Positions 60,478 to 64,000 of a stretch of DNA of 64,000 nt are shown here, one piece after another. Position 1 is the stretch's first letter, and each line of letters begins with the position of its first letter. Source of the DNA: an uncultured Muribaculaceae bacterium (GTDB lineage Bacteria; Bacteroidota; Bacteroidia; Bacteroidales; Muribaculaceae); assembly GCA_910584525.1 (NCBI GenBank), contig CAJUAT010000001.1:28788-92787 (forward strand). Reading direction: 5' to 3'. Both the position numbers and the translations under genes were made by a program. Below the pieces are notes generated by a model, which was not told the origin of the DNA, did not search any database, and worked only from the letters and a program-made list of their open reading frames with translations.

Positions 60478-61678
60478 GTTTCTCTTTCTTCTTATTATAA
60501 CTGTTGCCGGTATGTAATATTGCATATACCACGGCCAGGGCCAGGCTGGCTCCCATCAGGGGGAACACCGCCGGATTGGCGCTCTGCGCCTGGAAGGGCC
60601 ATACTATCAGCAGGATTCCGAGTATAATAATGTTATACCAGGCCATAAGGTTTGCCACGGGGCGCAGAATTCGCGTCCATACGCATACGGCAAGGAGCAG
60701 CTGCAGCGGGTTGAGCCACAGTACCAGCATGTTGGGATTGGTGGCCTCGTGCTCCGAGACAAACACCAGGAAGGTTATCAGGCATCCCGCCAGTCCAGTT
60801 ATGCCGAACCATAGTGAGTATGCCCATCGGAAACATCTCTTCTTGCGTGCCATCCATACGGCCACAGCGCACATGATGAGAAACAGGGCCACGGCTACGG
60901 TCATCGGCGACAGGTACCATGGAGTAGGTGGGAGGGAGGCATGTCCCGAGTCGGGCAGCAGCACGGCGCTGTGCCTGACGAGCTTGCGGCCGTCGGCAAA
61001 TTCGGCGCCGTCGTAACGTTCTGACATCACCACCGGCACGAACATCTCCTCATCGGCGCGCAGCCTGTAATCGATGCCGGTACCCAGCGCGAGGTCTATG
61101 CCGAACTGATACCATGGGTAATTGCGGTGGAAGGCGCGCATCTCGCGGCGGAAGGTGCCGTAGCCCAAGCTGTCGGGAAAGAGAATCTTCTGTCCCGTAG
61201 CCTCGGACACACGTGCCGTGATACGTGTGGCGCAGTTGTCCTTCACATAGTTGTAGCGGTAGGTGCATCTGTCGGGCATCGACTCGCGGCGAAGCATCTC
61301 TAAGAGTCGCCGCGACTCTTCTTGCGTAAGGTTGAGCTCCTGTTCCCTTACTTCTCTACCGGCCTGCGCATATTCCTGCATGAACCATGCGAAAGGATAG
61401 CCGGCAAGCATATAATCGGTCTCGCCTTTCACGAAGCGGTATACGAAGTTGGGTTTGTTGAAGTCGAACACGCCATAGTTCCATACCGAGTCCATCTCGG
61501 CGGAATGGATGCGCAGTGCGGAATGGCCGCAAAGTTCGTAGACCTCGTTGCCCGGCGCCGCCGTCACAAGGCTTACAATGAGGGAATCCCGCTTCTGGCC
61601 CGTGGCTTGCGCCACCGCCAGAAGCAGGATTGTGACGAGTACTGTAAATACTTTGTTAAATCTCACATCAATATTCAC
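60371..61678 (-). CDS. DUF4105 membrane protein
   Basis: A 435-residue protein of the Bacteroidota DUF4105 group. A signal-like helix (about 8-27) is followed by a soluble domain with the family segment [36 protein letters not shown] and NCATRI, and then about five helices (about residues 255-405) like those of the family. Function is unknown; the CGHS and DNCAT motifs suggest a hydrolase-like pocket (His/Cys). The gene starts at GTG 61678, overlapping asnS by 11 bases; GTG 61666 is an alternative. Its last 35 codons lie over the next gene in another frame and code for an Arg/Gly-rich tail that is not family-like. Confidence 0.85.
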   Translation of the reverse strand: MNIDVRFNKVFTVLVTILLLAVAQATGQKRDSLIVSLVTAAPGNEVYELCGHSALRIHSAEMDSVWNYGVFDFNKPNFVYRFVKGETDYMLAGYPFAWFMQEYAQAGREVREQELNLTQEESRRLLEMLRRESMPDRCTYRYNYVKDNCATRITARVSEATGQKILFPDSLGYGTFRREMRAFHRNYPWYQFGIDLALGTGIDYRLRADEEMFVPVVMSERYDGAEFADGRKLVRHSAVLLPDSGHASLPPTPWYLSPMTVAVALFLIMCAVAVWMARKKRCFRWAYSLWFGITGLAGCLITFLVFVSEHEATNPNMLVLWLNPLQLLLAVCVWTRILRPVANLMAWYNIIILGILLIVWPFQAQSANPAVFPLMGASLALAVVYAILHTGNSYNKKKEKHAKDSSVGGRGPRRPGVGSRPARRSKAPSGGRNRR

Positions 61679-63065
61679 AGTTGTTGGGGAATCGCGGGAA
61701 GGGGATTACGTCGCGGATGTTCTGCATGCCGGTCACGAAGAGCACGAGACGTTCGAAACCGAGGCCGAAGCCCGAATGGGGCACCGTGCCGTAGCGGCGA
61801 GTGTCGAGGTACCATTCCATGCCCGTGAGGCCCAGTTCCTGAATGCGGCCGTTGAGCTTGTCGAAGTCCTCCTCTCGCTGCGAACCGCCGATGATTTCAC
61901 CGATCTTCGGGAAGAGAACATCCATGGCACGCACCGTCTTGCCATCCTCGTTGAGCTTCATATAGAAGGCCTTTATCTCCTTGGGATAGTCGGTGAGTAT
62001 CACCGGACGCTTGAAATGTTCCTCCACAAGGTAGCGTTCATGCTCCGAGGCGAGGTCTACACCCCAATATACCGGGAATTCGAACTTCTTGCCGCTCTCT
62101 TCGAGAATCTTGATGCCCTCGGTGTAGGGCAGGCGTACGAAGTCGTTCTTCAGCACGAAGTCAAGGCGCTCGGGAAGCTCCTTGTCGAAATGCTCGGCAA
62201 GGAAGGCTATGTCGTCGGCGCAGTGCTCCATGGCGTAGCCTATGCAGTATTTGATGAACTCCTCGGCCAGGTCCATGTTGTCTTCTATCTCATAGAAGGC
62301 CATTTCGGGTTCTATCATCCAGAACTCGGAGAGGTGACGCGGGGTGTTGGAGTTCTCGGCGCGGAACGTGGGGCCGAAGGTGTATATGCACCCCAGGGCT
62401 GTGGCTCCGAGCTCTCCTTCGAGCTGTCCCGACACGGTCAGCGACGTCATCTTGCCGAAGAAGTCGGCGCTGTAGTCCACCTTGCCATCCTCCGTGAGGG
62501 GAAGGTTGTCGAGGGGAAGCGTGGTCACCTGGAACTGAGCGCCGGCGCCTTCACAGTCGGAGGCCGTGATCAGCGGGGTGTGGAAGTAGTAGAAGCCCTT
62601 GTCGTTGAAGAACTTGTGGACGGCGAAAGCGAGGGCGTGGCGTATGCGCAGCACGGCGCCGAAGGTGTTGGTGCGTGGACGCAGATGCGCCTTCTCACGC
62701 AGAAACTCCAGCGTGTGCCCTTTCTTCTGCAGCGGGTAAGTCTCGGCCGGTGCCGTGCCGTAAAGCTCGAAATCGTCGGCCTGTACCTCCACGCTCTGTC
62801 CCTTGCCGGCCGACGCCACCAGCAGCCCCTGCACATGCAGTGAGCTTCCCGTGGTGACCTGCTTAAGCTGCTCCTCCGATATCTTCGACAAGTCGAAGAC
62901 TATCTGGAGGTTCTTGATGGTGGAGCCGTCGTTGAGGGCCACGAACTGTACGTTCTTGTTGCCGCGACGGGTGCGCACCCATCCCTTGACGTCTACCTTG
63001 CTCCCCTCATGTTCTGAGGGATGCGTCAGCAGCTCTTTTATGGTTGTTCTGCGAATCTTTTCCAT
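61668..63065 (-). CDS. asnS: AsnS, asparaginyl-tRNA synthetase
   Basis: A 465-residue class IIb synthetase. The OB-fold anticodon domain (about 1-115) begins [20 protein letters not shown]. Motif 2 is in [20 protein letters not shown], and motif 3 near the end is [20 protein letters not shown]. It loads Asn directly on tRNA-Asn. The stop overlaps the start of the DUF4105 gene, and the start shares one base with the stop of the pseudouridine synthase gene (TAATG), so translation is coupled. Confidence 0.97.
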   Translation of the reverse strand: MEKIRRTTIKELLTHPSEHEGSKVDVKGWVRTRRGNKNVQFVALNDGSTIKNLQIVFDLSKISEEQLKQVTTGSSLHVQGLLVASAGKGQSVEVQADDFELYGTAPAETYPLQKKGHTLEFLREKAHLRPRTNTFGAVLRIRHALAFAVHKFFNDKGFYYFHTPLITASDCEGAGAQFQVTTLPLDNLPLTEDGKVDYSADFFGKMTSLTVSGQLEGELGATALGCIYTFGPTFRAENSNTPRHLSEFWMIEPEMAFYEIEDNMDLAEEFIKYCIGYAMEHCADDIAFLAEHFDKELPERLDFVLKNDFVRLPYTEGIKILEESGKKFEFPVYWGVDLASEHERYLVEEHFKRPVILTDYPKEIKAFYMKLNEDGKTVRAMDVLFPKIGEIIGGSQREEDFDKLNGRIQELGLTGMEWYLDTRRYGTVPHSGFGLGFERLVLFVTGMQNIRDVIPFPRFPNNCEY

Positions 63066-64000
63066 TATTCAAAAGCTCCCTGGCGGAGAATGTTGACTTC
63101 CTCCTGGGTGAGGTAGCGCCAGCGACCCCGGGGAAGGTTTTTCTTTGTAAGACCTGCGAAGTATACGCGGTCGAGTTTTGTTACGCGGTATCCGAGGTGT
63201 TCGAAGATACGGCGCACGATACGGTTGCGGCCCGAATGTATCTCGATACCGGCCTGGTTGCGTTCGTCGCTCACGTAGCTTACGGCATCGGCATGTATCT
63301 CGCCATCGTCAAGCTCTATGCCGTCGGCTATGCGCTGCATGTCCTCCTCGCTGATGTCGCGGTCTGTCCATACGTGGTAGATTTTCTTCTTGACGTATTT
63401 GGGGTGCGTGAGCTTGGAGGCCAGGTCGCCGTCGTTGGTGAGCAGTAGCACGCCCGTGGTGTTGCGGTCAAGGCGGCCCACAGGGTAGATACGCTCCTTG
63501 CATGCCGTGCGTACGAGGTCGAGCACCGTGGTGCGTCCGTTCGGGTCGTCGCTCGTCGTGACGCAGTCCTTCGGCTTGTTAAGAAGTACGTAGCATTTGC
63601 GCTCCGGCGTCACTACCTTCTCGTCGAACTCCACGACATCGTTGCGTGTCACCTTGGTGCCAAGCTCCGTCACTACATTGCCGTTGACCTTTACCTTGCC
63701 ATTCTGGATATATTCGTCGGCTTCGCGACGCGAGCACAGGCCGGCGTTGGCCATATATTTGTTGAGGCGTATCTCTGCATTCGGGTCGATATCCTCGAGT
63801 ACGTAGTCTATCTGTTTGGGGCGGGGTGTGAACTGGCGTTTCTGGAAGCCGCCCTGCTTGTTGTTGTTTCGGTTCTGGTAACCGCCGCGGTAACCCTGCT
63901 GGTTGTTGTTGCGGTTCTGATAACCGCCCTGCTGACGGTTCTGATAGCCGCCCTGCTGGTTGTTGCGGTTCTGGTAGCCGCCCTGCTGACGGTTCTGGTA
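63065..64000 (-). CDS. RluB/RsuA-family pseudouridine synthase with Gln/Asn/Arg/Gly-rich N-terminus (5' end outside the window)
   Basis: The last 311 residues of a gene that runs off the window. A short S4 domain ([20 protein letters not shown]) is followed by the catalytic core with [13 protein letters not shown] and the nucleophile Asp in [20 protein letters not shown], the RsuA/RluB motif. It makes pseudouridine in rRNA. Upstream of the S4 domain at least 60 residues are repeats of GGYQNRQQ and [10 protein letters not shown], then [16 protein letters not shown]. This low-complexity, Arg-rich and Gln/Asn-rich tail is likely disordered and able to bind RNA. Total length is unknown. Confidence 0.9.
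   Translation of the reverse strand, partial: YQNRQQGGYQNRNNQQGGYQNRQQGGYQNRNNNQQGYRGGYQNRNNNKQGGFQKRQFTPRPKQIDYVLEDIDPNAEIRLNKYMANAGLCSRREADEYIQNGKVKVNGNVVTELGTKVTRNDVVEFDEKVVTPERKCYVLLNKPKDCVTTSDDPNGRTTVLDLVRTACKERIYPVGRLDRNTTGVLLLTNDGDLASKLTHPKYVKKKIYHVWTDRDISEEDMQRIADGIELDDGEIHADAVSYVSDERNQAGIEIHSGRNRIVRRIFEHLGYRVTKLDRVYFAGLTKKNLPRGRWRYLTQEEVNILRQGAFE

Overview
The window looks like a chromosomal segment of a member of the order Bacteroidales, most likely a gut Muribaculaceae-like bacterium. The evidence is type IX secretion genes (PorU and PorV), promoters of the Bacteroidota form TTTG-N19-21-TAnnTTTG, starts without Shine-Dalgarno sequences, Bacteroidota-type ParC, SecA and LptF/G proteins, and secreted proteins ending in an NLQGVRVENP-type C-terminal tag. 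The DNA is GC-rich by eye except in parts of the polysaccharide locus. There is no rRNA, CRISPR array or prophage; one tRNA-Gly(CCC) is present. The species assignment is inference.

1-9 kb (plus strand): the 3' end of sufD, sufS, the acetate pair pta-ackA, lgt, a polytopic membrane protein, and an LptF/LptG permease. 8.6-9.8 kb: a REP-associated tyrosine transposase (RAYT) with GTAG-headed palindromes on its 3' side and a second palindrome type plus a long polypurine/polypyrimidine tract on its 5' side. 9.8-21.4 kb (minus strand): a T9SS-centred gene string, read from a HAD-TM-lysozyme fusion through a second C25 peptidase, Rex, a FAH-family protein, PorU, PorV, IspF and CvpA. 21.5-26.2 kb (plus strand): parC with an acidic tail ending in a possible sliding-clamp motif, a membrane-barrel-like protein and an S41 protease lipoprotein. 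26.4-33.3 kb (minus strand): a compact aspS-nif3-zinc ribbon-manA-queF-queC-queD-queE operon for preQ0/queuosine and housekeeping functions. 33.5-37.4 kb: a secreted alpha-amylase and a putative starch-binding partner carrying the same C-terminal tag.

37.5-54.2 kb (minus strand): tRNA-Gly and a large exopolysaccharide/capsule operon. It starts at wza and wzc and contains glycosyltransferases, two SDR epimerases, a complete GDP-D-glycero-alpha-D-manno-heptose route (GmhA, HddA, and HddC fused to GmhB), acetyltransferases, a Wzx flippase and an EpsG-type polymerase. A YoeB-like toxin-antitoxin module with its own promoter sits in the middle. 54.2-64 kb (minus strand): two GYF-CD225 membrane proteins, secA, a degenerate alkaline-phosphatase-superfamily protein, a DUF4105 protein whose 3' end overlaps it, asnS, and a pseudouridine synthase with a Gln/Asn/Arg-rich N-terminal repeat running off the window.

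The most unusual signals are the HAD-TM-GH25 fusion, the apparent pseudo-phosphatase, the RAYT with its palindromes, nonamer tandem arrays that fill several gaps inside operons, a dispersed GGAGAAC repeat family, and two promoters so close to their start codons that the mRNAs may be leaderless.
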